DNA of 19,634 bases from positions 1-19,634 of the forward strand of contig DGSV01000012.1 in NCBI GenBank assembly GCA_002394025.1, written 5' to 3'. The notes beneath the pieces were generated by a model. It was given only the letters and a program-made list of their open reading frames with translations, was not told the origin of the DNA and made no database searches. Made by a program: the position numbers and the translations under genes. Source of the stretch: Bacteroidales bacterium UBA4353 (GTDB taxonomy: Bacteria; Bacteroidota; Bacteroidia; Bacteroidales; Paludibacteraceae). Below, in pieces: positions 5,371 to 13,259 of this stretch (position 1 is its first letter; every line of letters begins with the position of its first letter).

Positions 5371-6684
5371 TTATTCGCAAACTTTTATCCAGTCTATTTC
5401 CAGCGTGCCGGTATCCCCTTTTTGTTTGTCGCTGATGAATGAGCGGCAGCTGATATACAGCGGTTCTTGCGGTACGTTGGCCTGCGTGCGATATACTTCG
5501 ATGTTGTTGACGTACCATATCAGTTCGTTGGGTGTCCATTCCAGCGTATAGATATAGAAGTCTGAATGTTTGATACCGGTGATTTCCACTTGGTCGAAGA
5601 TGCGCGCGTTGGCATTGCCTACGGTGATTTTTTCGCCATTGAAATGGAATATATTAACCAGTGGTAATTTGTTTTCTCCTTCGAGCGAGAAGGCGTGATG
5701 TATGTTGCCCGTGCAGCGTATTTTAGCCGAGAAACGTCCGTATTTCTGTCGGAATGCCGCGGCATTCTGTATCACGTCAGCGGTGAATTCGTATTCCTTG
5801 TCTATGAAGCCTTTCTTGACATCCCATGCCGCTGCTCTCACGTGTTCGCGTTTGGTGCTGATTACTAGGTGACCGTCAAAAACGTTGACGTTGCGACCTT
5901 CGTTATTGGCTTGCAGTTCGTTGGCGAAGGAGTGGTTACCTTTGAGGTTCTTATTGGCATAGTGGAAGCCGAAATCCCAATTCGAGGCATTGAGGCTATT
6001 CCAGTCAAAGCGTTCGTCAAGGGTCACCTTCAGACTCTCATAACGTTTCAGCTCTTCGGCGGTAACGCTCTCATAGAATACTATATCGGGATTTTTTGAA
6101 AGAGCATAATATCTGCTGTCCTTTATATACTCTTCTGTTGTTTCCCAACGTTTGGGGTTAGCCCAGAATTCGTTGCGCGCGCGGAAGTCTTCGGTTTCCA
6201 CTTCGTCTTTCAGGGTGTTATACTCCGTCAGTTTGCCGGAATCTTTGAAGCGGAAGTAGAGCTTGCAGTCTTTTGAGCGGCTGATACGCAACATTTTCTG
6301 TAGGTATGGGTCTGCCTTTACAGTGGCTTTATCAGCGAGTTTAATAAAATCATTGCTGGCGCGGAAACGCAGAAATTCTTGGAACTCAGAGTCTTTCTGT
6401 AATTCAAAGAAGCGACGCAGTCCGTGGTCATTAACCAACTGCTGATAGCGCTTCAATTTAGCGTACTCTTCGGTGTCCTTATACTTGCGGTTCATGAGCT
6501 TTTTCTTCTTCTCTTTGAAGTCCGCGGTCTTAACGATAAGTTGCAACTCCTTGTATTCAGCCAATTCTGATGACTGACCTACTTGGTGATAACGCTGCAT
6601 ACGTGCCTCAAAGTCATGAGCGGCACGCTCCATCTTGGCGGTCGAATGCAAACTGCCAAATATTCGCTTCCAAAAAAGATTCAT
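5371..6684 (-). CDS. Helical-repeat protein with a GH16-fold domain lacking the catalytic residues
   Basis: 437 residues. MNLFWKRIFGSLHSTAK is not a signal peptide, so the protein is probably cytoplasmic. Residues about 20-220 are charged, helical and loosely repetitive, with recurring EYxxL and DFxxxxxF patterns (LAEYKELQLIVKTADF at 41-56, KLTEYNTLKDEVETEDF at 151-167). Residues about 222-437 are a glycoside hydrolase family 16 (jelly-roll) domain, shown by FGFHYANKN, YTLEWTPNELIWYVNNIEVY (379-398) and the terminal LEIDWIKV. The family's catalytic ExDxxE appears as L342-V-N344-I-F-H347, so both acidic catalytic residues and the assisting Asp are missing. I infer a carbohydrate-binding or structural role rather than hydrolysis. 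It has its own promoter at 6716-6746. Confidence 0.8.
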   Translation of the reverse strand: MNLFWKRIFGSLHSTAKMERAAHDFEARMQRYHQVGQSSELAEYKELQLIVKTADFKEKKKKLMNRKYKDTEEYAKLKRYQQLVNDHGLRRFFELQKDSEFQEFLRFRASNDFIKLADKATVKADPYLQKMLRISRSKDCKLYFRFKDSGKLTEYNTLKDEVETEDFRARNEFWANPKRWETTEEYIKDSRYYALSKNPDIVFYESVTAEELKRYESLKVTLDERFDWNSLNASNWDFGFHYANKNLKGNHSFANELQANNEGRNVNVFDGHLVISTKREHVRAAAWDVKKGFIDKEYEFTADVIQNAAAFRQKYGRFSAKIRCTGNIHHAFSLEGENKLPLVNIFHFNGEKITVGNANARIFDQVEITGIKHSDFYIYTLEWTPNELIWYVNNIEVYRTQANVPQEPLYISCRSFISDKQKGDTGTLEIDWIKVCE

Positions 6685-6715
6685 AGGTTATGGTGCAAAT
6701 GGTTTTTCATTTCTG

Positions 6716-6746
6716 CAAAGATACTCATAATTTGCGAATTGATAAA
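6716..6746 (-). promoter_or_regulatory. Promoter for the GH16-like gene
   Basis: On the minus strand TTTA (6743-6746), 19 nt, then TATCTTTG (6716-6723), an exact TAnnTTTG box. The predicted 5' untranslated region is about 25 nt. Confidence 0.65.
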
Positions 6747-6848
6747 TTTTCTCACGACTTTTTTTCGTAATTCTAAAAAAATGCAACTTTTTCGTCAAAA
6801 ATTTTAGTTATAATATTGGTGCCATAACATTTTTTTAGTGATTTTTCG

Positions 6849-6856
6849 TAACTTTG
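6849..6856 (+). promoter_or_regulatory. -7 box of the hpt-adk-obgE operon promoter
   Basis: TAACTTTG fits TAnnTTTG and lies 25 bp before the hpt start codon. A TTTG at the -33 position is not evident. The rest of the divergent 6685-6881 gap is AT-rich with no other clear feature. Confidence 0.6.
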
Positions 6857-6881
6857 CACTTCATTTTTTAATTCGAGCAGC

Positions 6882-7418
6882 ATGGATACCATCACTATTC
6901 TTGACAAAAAATTCTCGCTCTATATCTGCGAGGAGCGTATAAACGAGTCGATAGCTTGTGTAGCGAAGCAAGTCAGTGATGACTACCATGCCACGGTGCC
7001 GGTATTTGTAGTGGTGCTCAAAGGTGCGTTCATGTTTGCCGCCCAACTGTTTAAGGGGGTCACTATTCCGGCAGAGATACATTTTGTGCGTCTGCAGTCT
7101 TATCGAGGAGTCGAATCCTCGGGGGTGATTAAAGAAATCTTGGGACTTGACATAGACGTGAACGGCAGAGATGTGATTATCGTTGAGGATATTGTTGACA
7201 CGGGTTATACCATGGCCTACCTCACCGACCAATTACGCCGGATGGGTGCCAGAGATGTGGCTGTGTGCACCTTATTTGACAAGCCGCAAGCCCGCAAGAA
7301 CCCTGTGGACATAAAATATGCCGCCATTACGATTTCCAACGAATTCATCGTGGGATACGGTTTGGATTATAACGAACAAGGCAGAAACCTGCCGCAAATA
7401 TATAAGATAGAACAGTAA
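6882..7418 (+). CDS. hpt: Hypoxanthine phosphoribosyltransferase
   Basis: This cytoplasmic purine-salvage enzyme joins hypoxanthine or guanine to the ribose phosphate of PRPP. It has 178 residues, the usual length. The LKG loop (46-48) and the PRPP-binding signature VIIVEDIVDTGYT (98-110), with its acidic pair followed by DTG, are intact. SYRGVESSG (73-81) is the flexible catalytic loop region. It is the first gene of a three-gene plus-strand operon, 25 bp before adk, which fits joint control of purine nucleotide salvage and phosphorylation. Confidence 0.94.
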   Translation: MDTITILDKKFSLYICEERINESIACVAKQVSDDYHATVPVFVVVLKGAFMFAAQLFKGVTIPAEIHFVRLQSYRGVESSGVIKEILGLDIDVNGRDVIIVEDIVDTGYTMAYLTDQLRRMGARDVAVCTLFDKPQARKNPVDIKYAAITISNEFIVGYGLDYNEQGRNLPQIYKIEQ

Positions 7419-7443
7419 CCTGAACCTCTCAATACTTATTTCA

Positions 7444-8019
7444 ATGTATATTATGATAATCTGCGGAGCTCCGGGCTCCGGCAAAGGCACTCAGAGCGAT
7501 ATGATTGCCGAGAAGTATAACCTGCTTCACCTCTCTACTGGCGACATGCTCCGTCAGGAGGTTGCGGCGCAGACAGAATTGGGCAAAACCATAGATTCCT
7601 ACATATCGCAGGGTAACCTGATTCCCGATGAGCTCATGGAAAGTCTTCTGGCTCATAGGATTGACACTACATCTGCTGAAATCAAGGGGATCATTCTTGA
7701 TGGTTTTCCCAGAACCGTGGCTCAGGCCCAGGCTCTTGAAACCATACTGGCTGATCGCCAGTTGACAGTGAATGCCCTCGTGGACCTTGATGTGCGCCAT
7801 GACGAGCTGATTATCAGGCTACTCAATAGAGGCAAGGTGTCAGGACGTTCTGACGACAACATCACAACTATAACCCAGCGGCTGCACGTCTATGCCGAAA
7901 AAACTCTGCCTGTCAATAAGTACTACATCGAAAAAGGAATGTATCACAAGGTTGACGGTATGGGTACCAAACAAGAGATTTTCGACCGTATTTGCCGTAT
8001 CATAGATCAGACCCTATAA
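7444..8019 (+). CDS. adk: Adenylate kinase
   Basis: It interconverts AMP + ATP and 2 ADP in the cytoplasm. The 191 residues show the P-loop GAPGSGKGT (8-16), the AMP-site LSTGDMLR and the core LDGFPRT. The lid is the short form (GKVSGRSDDN) without the long zinc-type insertion, as in other Bacteroidota. A second Met follows at codon 4, but the first gives the seven residues that normally precede the P-loop, so I keep 7444. It ends 10 bp before obgE. Confidence 0.95.
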   Translation: MYIMIICGAPGSGKGTQSDMIAEKYNLLHLSTGDMLRQEVAAQTELGKTIDSYISQGNLIPDELMESLLAHRIDTTSAEIKGIILDGFPRTVAQAQALETILADRQLTVNALVDLDVRHDELIIRLLNRGKVSGRSDDNITTITQRLHVYAEKTLPVNKYYIEKGMYHKVDGMGTKQEIFDRICRIIDQTL

Positions 8020-8029
8020 ATTTCAATTA

Positions 8030-9217
8030 ATGTCCGAAGCCAATTTCATAGATTACGTGAAACTCTACTGCCGCTCCGGCAAGGGTGGTGCCGGTTCTTT
8101 GCATTTCCGGCGCGCCAAATACCTTCCCAAGGGAGGTCCTGATGGTGGCGATGGTGGCAGAGGCGGTCATGTAATTCTTCGGGCTAAGTCGAACCTGTGG
8201 ACGCTGCTTAACTTGCGCTATACCAAGCATATCTTTGCTCAGGACGGTGGCAATGGTTCCGATAACCGCTCGTTTGGCAAGAATGGTGCCGACCAGTATA
8301 TTGATGTTCCCTGCGGCACTGTGGCTTATGATGCCGAAACGGGTCAATTTCTTGGTGAGGTGACCGATGACGGGCAGGAGATGATACTGCTCAAAGGCGG
8401 CAGAGGGGGGCTGGGTAACTGGCATTTCCGTACCGCCACGAACCAGGCACCGCGCTATGCGCAGCCCGGCGAGGATAGGCAGGAAAAACAGATAATACTA
8501 CAACTCAAGGTGCTTGCCGATGTCGGTCTTGTGGGATTTCCTAATGCCGGCAAGTCAACACTGCTTTCCGTAGTGAGCGCCGCGAAACCGGCAATAGCCG
8601 ACTATCCGTTCACTACCATGGTACCGCACCTTGGCATCGTCAGCTATCGCGACAGCCAATCGTTCTGCATGGCTGATATACCAGGCATAATAGAGGGTGC
8701 AGCAGAAGGTAAGGGATTGGGATTGAGGTTTTTGAGGCATATCGAGAGAAATGCCTTGCTACTATTTATGGTGCCGGCGGACACGGACGATGTCAGCAAA
8801 GAGTATGGCATACTGCTCAACGAACTGAGTAAGTATAATCCGGAACTGATTGAGAAGCAGCGTATTCTCGTGATTACAAAAGCTGACATGCTCGACGAGG
8901 GTATGATGAACGAAATGGCGGCTACGTTGCCTACCGATGCTCCAACGGTGTTCATATCCTCAGTATCCGGGTATAACATCGACAAACTCAAGGATATGAT
9001 TTGGGACGAGCTGCACCGTGAGGGCTACAAGAAAGTAGTGGAAATATCGCACCGACCGATAGATGTCAACATTATCGAGCAGCCGGAAGATGTTGATACT
9101 GACTATGATGACGAAGAACAACAAACAATATACATCAATGAGCAGGACGAGGATTGGGACCTTGACAAATACAGGAAATACGGCTGGGATACCCAATCCG
9201 AATCAGAAGATAATTAG
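8030..9217 (+). CDS. obgE: Obg family GTPase, ribosome-associated
   Basis: Essential GTPase that binds the large ribosomal subunit and links its assembly to nucleotide (GTP, ppGpp) state. It has 395 residues. The glycine-rich Obg domain (about 4-160) shows KGGPDGGDGGRGGHV and GGRGGLGN. The G domain has G1 GFPNAGKST (169-177), a switch with DYPFTT, G3 DIPG (216-219) and G4 TKAD (283-286). The tail (about 345-395) is very acidic (DTDYDDEEQQ), a common Obg ending. It is the last gene of the operon and converges on the nucleotidase gene 24 bp away. That gap has a T-run but no hairpin I could see. Confidence 0.95.
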   Translation: MSEANFIDYVKLYCRSGKGGAGSLHFRRAKYLPKGGPDGGDGGRGGHVILRAKSNLWTLLNLRYTKHIFAQDGGNGSDNRSFGKNGADQYIDVPCGTVAYDAETGQFLGEVTDDGQEMILLKGGRGGLGNWHFRTATNQAPRYAQPGEDRQEKQIILQLKVLADVGLVGFPNAGKSTLLSVVSAAKPAIADYPFTTMVPHLGIVSYRDSQSFCMADIPGIIEGAAEGKGLGLRFLRHIERNALLLFMVPADTDDVSKEYGILLNELSKYNPELIEKQRILVITKADMLDEGMMNEMAATLPTDAPTVFISSVSGYNIDKLKDMIWDELHREGYKKVVEISHRPIDVNIIEQPEDVDTDYDDEEQQTIYINEQDEDWDLDKYRKYGWDTQSESEDN

Positions 9218-9241
9218 CCTGTTGCGTTTTTTTCTTTGACC

Positions 9242-9967
9242 TTACATTTTGTTGTAGTTGCTGCTTGGCAGTTGCGTGAAGCTCCAGTCTGACAGCAGGA
9301 GCATCGTTTTATGCATATTATCGATTACGAATGTCGGTTGTTTGCGTTTCAGGGTCTGTTTCATGGGGTTATACCACATTGTCGCCATGCCGAAGCTTAA
9401 AGCCGGATGTATGTCTTCCGTGAGGCTGTCTCCGATGAATAGGATGTCTCCCGCCGGCAGTCCCACATGGTTGCAACATTCCTTGAAAAAGCGCAGGTTG
9501 GGTTTTTCGCAGTTGAGCAATTCCGGTGACAGTATGCCCTGTACGTAAGGCAGCAGTCCGCCGTATTGCAAACGCAGTTCCTGCATATCATGGTTGCCAT
9601 TGGTGGCGCAGTAGATGGGGAAAAAACGGCTCAGTTTGCGCAGAGCACGGCGTGCACCGCTTACAGGTATCACGCATTGGCAATAGTAGCCCATAAATGC
9701 ATCATGAAAATCCGACAGGGAAACATCAACGCCATCAATAATCTTCAGGAAGTTTTCTGACGTACTCTCCAATATATCACCATGGGCGATATTACCTTGG
9801 GTATGCAGACGAACTATCTGGTCAAAGATGTCTATATAGTTCAGGATGATGGCGTCGTCAATTTCATAGTTAAAATAGTCGAAGGTATTCACAAGCGACA
9901 ACTCAAGGCTCGAGCGCAGGTCGATGAGCGTGTTGTCAATATCGAATATCAGGGCGTTATATCTCAT
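9242..9967 (-). CDS. yjjG: HAD-superfamily hydrolase, YjjG-like noncanonical pyrimidine nucleotidase
   Basis: 241 residues with all HAD motifs: DIDNT (9-13, nucleophile and acid-base Asp), TNG (122-124), K155 in CEKPN and GDSLTED (179-185). The alpha-helical cap between about residues 20 and 100 and the overall pattern fit the YjjG group, which removes phosphate from modified or damaged pyrimidine nucleotides. Substrate assignment within HAD proteins is uncertain from sequence alone. It lies 15 bp downstream of the LD-carboxypeptidase gene and is the last gene of the long minus-strand block. Confidence 0.8.
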   Translation of the reverse strand: MRYNALIFDIDNTLIDLRSSLELSLVNTFDYFNYEIDDAIILNYIDIFDQIVRLHTQGNIAHGDILESTSENFLKIIDGVDVSLSDFHDAFMGYYCQCVIPVSGARRALRKLSRFFPIYCATNGNHDMQELRLQYGGLLPYVQGILSPELLNCEKPNLRFFKECCNHVGLPAGDILFIGDSLTEDIHPALSFGMATMWYNPMKQTLKRKQPTFVIDNMHKTMLLLSDWSFTQLPSSNYNKM

Positions 9968-9982
9968 ATTGATGCTGTTTTA

Positions 9983-10864
9983 TCATTTTTCACTATAGAT
10001 CAAAGTTCTTTCCGGACCTACCTTCAGTGTCGTTCTGGTGTTGAACATCATAGGAATATTTCTCTCGGTATGTCCTGCCGGGAAGTCGAATACCACAGGG
10101 TAGTCGTAGATGCTTACCATATCGTGTATGCGGCTATATATTGTTCCCGGAAATCTGTCGTCTTCCTTGCAGTCGGTGAATTGTCCGACAATCAGTCCGC
10201 TTATGTTTTGCAATATGCCACCCAGCCGCAGGTTATGCATCATGCGGTCGATGTGGTGTGCCGGTTCCGCGATGTCTTCAAGGAATAGTATGGTACCGCG
10301 TCCTTGGTCGGGAATATCAAGTCGGCTGCCACGCAGACCACACATCACGCTCAAGTTTCCGCCACGCAGTATTCCGGAACATACACCGCTGATATTTAGG
10401 GGTTGATAGTTCTGGAGCAGCTCGTAGCGCATGGGGGCGCCTGAGAGTATGTCACGCAACATCTGCAGCGACTCGGAATCTTCTGGCAAGGTGGCTATGT
10501 GTTTGCACATCAATCCGTGTAGTGATGAAATACCTTGTGTTCCGGCAAGATTATGAAGGCACGTGATATCCGAAAATCCTACAAGTAATTGCTTGGGATT
10601 GAGACGTAAACGGTCCACGTACTGAGCCAATCCGTAGCCACCGCGTGAACAGAGAACTATATCTATGTCATCATCGTCAAAGGCTCGCTGCAGGTCAGCA
10701 AAACGTTCTTCGGTAGTGGCGGAGAAATAGTGGTAGTGACCACGTGCGTGAGCCGATTCCGTGACGCGGAATCCCCAGCCGCGTAGGCGCTCAGAGGCCA
10801 TATCAATATAGCGCTCGTCAATGGCTCCGCTGGGAGACACGATATGAATGTGCTTCTTGCTCAT
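9983..10864 (-). CDS. ldcA: LD-carboxypeptidase (peptidase family S66)
   Basis: It releases the terminal D-Ala from tetrapeptides of recycled or mature peptidoglycan. The frame is open to 10900, but I start at ATG 10862-10864 (293 residues, MSKKHIHIVSPSG), because family members begin just before the VSPSG strand. The catalytic triad is visible: S98 in VGFSDIT, E196 in FLEDIAE and H265 in PAGHTERN. CSRGGYG (72-78) is the conserved nucleotide-like loop of S66 enzymes. There is no signal peptide, so it acts in the cytoplasm on recycled muropeptides. It shares the strand and probably the transcript with ddl, the D-Ala-D-Ala ligase, six genes upstream. Confidence 0.9.
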   Translation of the reverse strand: MSKKHIHIVSPSGAIDERYIDMASERLRGWGFRVTESAHARGHYHYFSATTEERFADLQRAFDDDDIDIVLCSRGGYGLAQYVDRLRLNPKQLLVGFSDITCLHNLAGTQGISSLHGLMCKHIATLPEDSESLQMLRDILSGAPMRYELLQNYQPLNISGVCSGILRGGNLSVMCGLRGSRLDIPDQGRGTILFLEDIAEPAHHIDRMMHNLRLGGILQNISGLIVGQFTDCKEDDRFPGTIYSRIHDMVSIYDYPVVFDFPAGHTERNIPMMFNTRTTLKVGPERTLIYSEK

Positions 10865-10926
10865 TGATGTAATGTTTTTTTTTTGACGGGCACACCCCAA
10901 TGCGGATTTTAGGTAAATACCCTGTT

Positions 10927-11460
10927 CTAATCCTGTTTCTTGATTTTTTCAATTATTACCCCCACAAGTAGTGCCACCGCCACACAGAGTATCGGCGACA
11001 CACCGCAGCGCCATATCAGCAACGCCGTGACGATGGGTATCCATAATGTCTTCCAGTTTATTCCCGCTGTTTTCCCCATACGCCATACCGGAGCAACTAT
11101 CAGTGCCACCACTGTGGGACGGATACCCATAAAGGCACGGGCTACTATGCTGTTGTCCTTGAATTGCGTAAAACACGACGCTATGACAAGTATGATGACG
11201 AAAGACGGTAGTGCGCTACCCAACGATGCTACTATAGCTCCCGGCAGACCTCTGAGTTTATAGCCCACGAAGATACTCGTATTAATTGCTATCACCCCTG
11301 GCGCCGACTGGGCTATGGCTATCATGTCAAGAAATTCGCTCTCCTCAATCCATCCGCGACGTGTAACCACTTCGTCCTGTATCAGCGGTATCATGGCATA
11401 GCCGCCACCGATGGTGAAGGCGCCGATTTTCAAGAACGATGTGAATAACTGCCAAAGCAT
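10927..11460 (-). CDS. Half-size CHR-family (chromate-type) membrane transporter
   Basis: 177 residues forming one CHR domain: FLKIGAFTIGGGYAMIPLIQDEVV (9-32, split amphipathic start), then IAIAQSAPGVIAINTSIFVGY (47-67) and hydrophobic spans near 72-95, 112-127, 138-150 and 155-171. CHR transporters are inner-membrane anion carriers; chromate export is proven for some, and the natural substrate here is unknown. Short members are usually encoded as adjacent N- and C-type pairs, but no second copy lies beside this gene. Its start overlaps the stop of the preceding gene by one base (TGATG), which points to translational coupling. Confidence 0.85.
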   Translation of the reverse strand: MLWQLFTSFLKIGAFTIGGGYAMIPLIQDEVVTRRGWIEESEFLDMIAIAQSAPGVIAINTSIFVGYKLRGLPGAIVASLGSALPSFVIILVIASCFTQFKDNSIVARAFMGIRPTVVALIVAPVWRMGKTAGINWKTLWIPIVTALLIWRCGVSPILCVAVALLVGVIIEKIKKQD

Positions 11461-12584
11461 CAGCGATGAGCTTTTATTACCGATTCCATGTCGCGCAAAG
11501 TCATGTCGCGCCCCGCGATGTTACCGGACTTGTCGATGAGGAATGTCGTAGGTACGTCATAGACGTTATATAGGTTTGCGTACCTGCCGTCGGCGTCTCT
11601 AACGCAGGTCCATGGCAGCGACTTGCAGGCTTGCTGCCAGAGCAGCTCCGACTTATCAAGGCATACCTGATATATCTGCAATCCCGACGAAGCGAAACGT
11701 GTGGCGATATCTCTCAAATCCAAGATGTGTCCGCCACCGCTTTCCGCCGTGATGACCGAAAAGACGAGTAGTATGGGTTTACCCTCTATGTCTGACAGGC
11801 GCCGCTCAACACCATTCGCGTCATTGAGAGTTATGTCGATATAGCCTTTGCCGGAGTTGCTGATAAATTCATGGAGGCGATTGTTGCTCTGGGCACGGCG
11901 TTCGCTTTCAATGGCGTCAAGCACTAAGTTGTAGATATTGCTGCTGCGGTAGTAGTGTGGCATAAAGGCGTGGTAAGCCGTAGCCACAGCCGCGCACACA
12001 CTGCGGTCGGCGCGGTCGTAGGGGTTGAAAATATATAAGCCGTTAACTTGTTGGAACACCGCATAGTAGGCTACTATCGACCTCGGGTTGGCGAATATAA
12101 TGCTTCGTGCTGTATCCTTATGTTCGCTAATGGCATATTTGAGTTGCTCCGTGGCGCTTTTCTTCTTGCGGGCCTCGAAGGTCAGGCTATCGAGTCTGCG
12201 CACCGAGCGACGCAGGAAGGCTATTTGTTCGCTGTGCTCCGAACCTTTGAACTCTTGGGGCATGAAGAGACTGTCGGCACTGGCGCGGAAATGTATGTGT
12301 TCAGTACTGTCAATGGCGAATATAAGGCGCTGGCGACCCATACGCAGCTGATAGAGTTCAGGATATTCGGGACGTGGAGCACGAAAACGTATCTTGCCCG
12401 AACTCTTGTGAATGGTGGCAGAGTCAAGCAAAGTAGGCAGAGGCAGGGTCAGCTGCTCAAGATAAATCACCGTATCGCTGTCAAGACCCTCTAACTTACC
12501 GCTGATAGTGAAACGCTGCGAACGCTGACAAGCAACGGCTGTCAGCATAACGGTAAGACATATGAGAAGTTTTTTACAAGTCAT
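11460..12584 (-). CDS. Lipoprotein with N-terminal DUF4369-like and C-terminal thioredoxin-fold domain, CXXC missing
   Basis: 374 residues. The lipobox is LTAVAC (acylated C19), so it is membrane-anchored in the periplasm. Residues about 24-115 resemble the DUF4369 beta domain (FTISGKLEGLDSDTVIYLEQ). A helical stretch follows, then a TlpA/AhpC-like thioredoxin fold from about 245: LVFSVITAESGGG (273-285) sits where WAxWCxxC is expected, and DVPTTFLIDKSGNI (343-356) is the conserved cis-Pro segment. There is no cysteine at the active-site position, so it cannot be a normal thiol-disulfide oxidoreductase. Remaining cysteines (197, 308, 320, 327) do not form CXXC. It overlaps sufD by four bases (ATGA). 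Confidence 0.8.
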   Translation of the reverse strand: MTCKKLLICLTVMLTAVACQRSQRFTISGKLEGLDSDTVIYLEQLTLPLPTLLDSATIHKSSGKIRFRAPRPEYPELYQLRMGRQRLIFAIDSTEHIHFRASADSLFMPQEFKGSEHSEQIAFLRRSVRRLDSLTFEARKKKSATEQLKYAISEHKDTARSIIFANPRSIVAYYAVFQQVNGLYIFNPYDRADRSVCAAVATAYHAFMPHYYRSSNIYNLVLDAIESERRAQSNNRLHEFISNSGKGYIDITLNDANGVERRLSDIEGKPILLVFSVITAESGGGHILDLRDIATRFASSGLQIYQVCLDKSELLWQQACKSLPWTCVRDADGRYANLYNVYDVPTTFLIDKSGNIAGRDMTLRDMESVIKAHR

Positions 12585-13255
12585 AGTGTTTCAGCTATTT
12601 GCTCGCGAATTTTTTCCGTGAGTGACGTGTCAGGTATCTTGTCGATGATGTCAGCCATGAAGGCGTCGAGCAGCATACGTCGTGCCGTTTGCGTGTCGAT
12701 GCCTCGTTGGCGCATATAGAATAGTGCCGCTTCGTCCAACTGGCCTGTCGTAGCTCCGTGCGAGCATTTGACGTCGTCGGCATAAATCTCCAGTTCGGGT
12801 TTGGTATTGACCGCAGCGTCGGTTGTTAACAGCACGTTGCGGTTTGTTTGGCAGGCTTCTGTCTTCTGGGCTCCGGCAAGCACCTTGAGCATACCATAAA
12901 ACGTGCCGTGACTGCTGTCAGAAAGCACGTATTTTGCCACTTCGCGACTCGTGCCGCCTATGCCCTGGTGCTCGATATGTGTTGTATTACCGAAGTGCTG
13001 ACTGCCGGTGCCAATGCCAAGGATGTAAAGTTCGCTATGGCAACCATCGCCTTGCTGTTCAATGCGGATGTTGTTATTGACATCGCAGCCAGGCATGGTA
13101 AGCACGTAAAGGCGCAGGTGTGAACCACCAGCCTGATGTATCGTGAGTACCACGTCAGGGCTTATCCTCGATCCGGCATCTTGCAGTAGCAGCAGGTCCC
13201 GGTTTTCACCATGCGCTATGTTGACTATCAAGTTGTTGTCTGTGATGCGTTCCAT
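12581..13255 (-). CDS. sufD: Short SufD-like Fe-S cluster assembly protein
   Basis: 224 residues against roughly 400 or more for typical SufD. What remains is the beta-helical core and C-terminal helices: NIRIEQQGDGCHSELYILG (62-80), HIEHQGIGGTSR (93-104) and the signature KCSHGATTGQLDEAALFYMRQRG (163-185). C164/H166 match the region of the SufD histidine used for cluster building. The N-terminal helical domain is absent, and I saw no frame upstream that would supply it, since sufC ends only 4 bp before the start. Either this lineage uses a compact SufD or the gene is reduced. It should act with SufC in the cytoplasmic SufBCD scaffold, but SufB is not adjacent. Confidence 0.85.
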   Translation of the reverse strand: MERITDNNLIVNIAHGENRDLLLLQDAGSRISPDVVLTIHQAGGSHLRLYVLTMPGCDVNNNIRIEQQGDGCHSELYILGIGTGSQHFGNTTHIEHQGIGGTSREVAKYVLSDSSHGTFYGMLKVLAGAQKTEACQTNRNVLLTTDAAVNTKPELEIYADDVKCSHGATTGQLDEAALFYMRQRGIDTQTARRMLLDAFMADIIDKIPDTSLTEKIREQIAETL

Positions 13256-13259
13256 GGCT

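Noticed and set aside
5869..6099. Plus-strand open frames within the GH16-like gene
   Set aside because: Antisense shadows of a well-supported minus-strand gene with its own promoter; no family features.
10865..10900. 12-residue N-terminal extension of the LD-carboxypeptidase
   Set aside because: MGCARQKKNITS is encoded across a homopolymer run (T-rich on the plus strand), is not a lipobox or signal peptide, and family members begin at the VSPSG strand.
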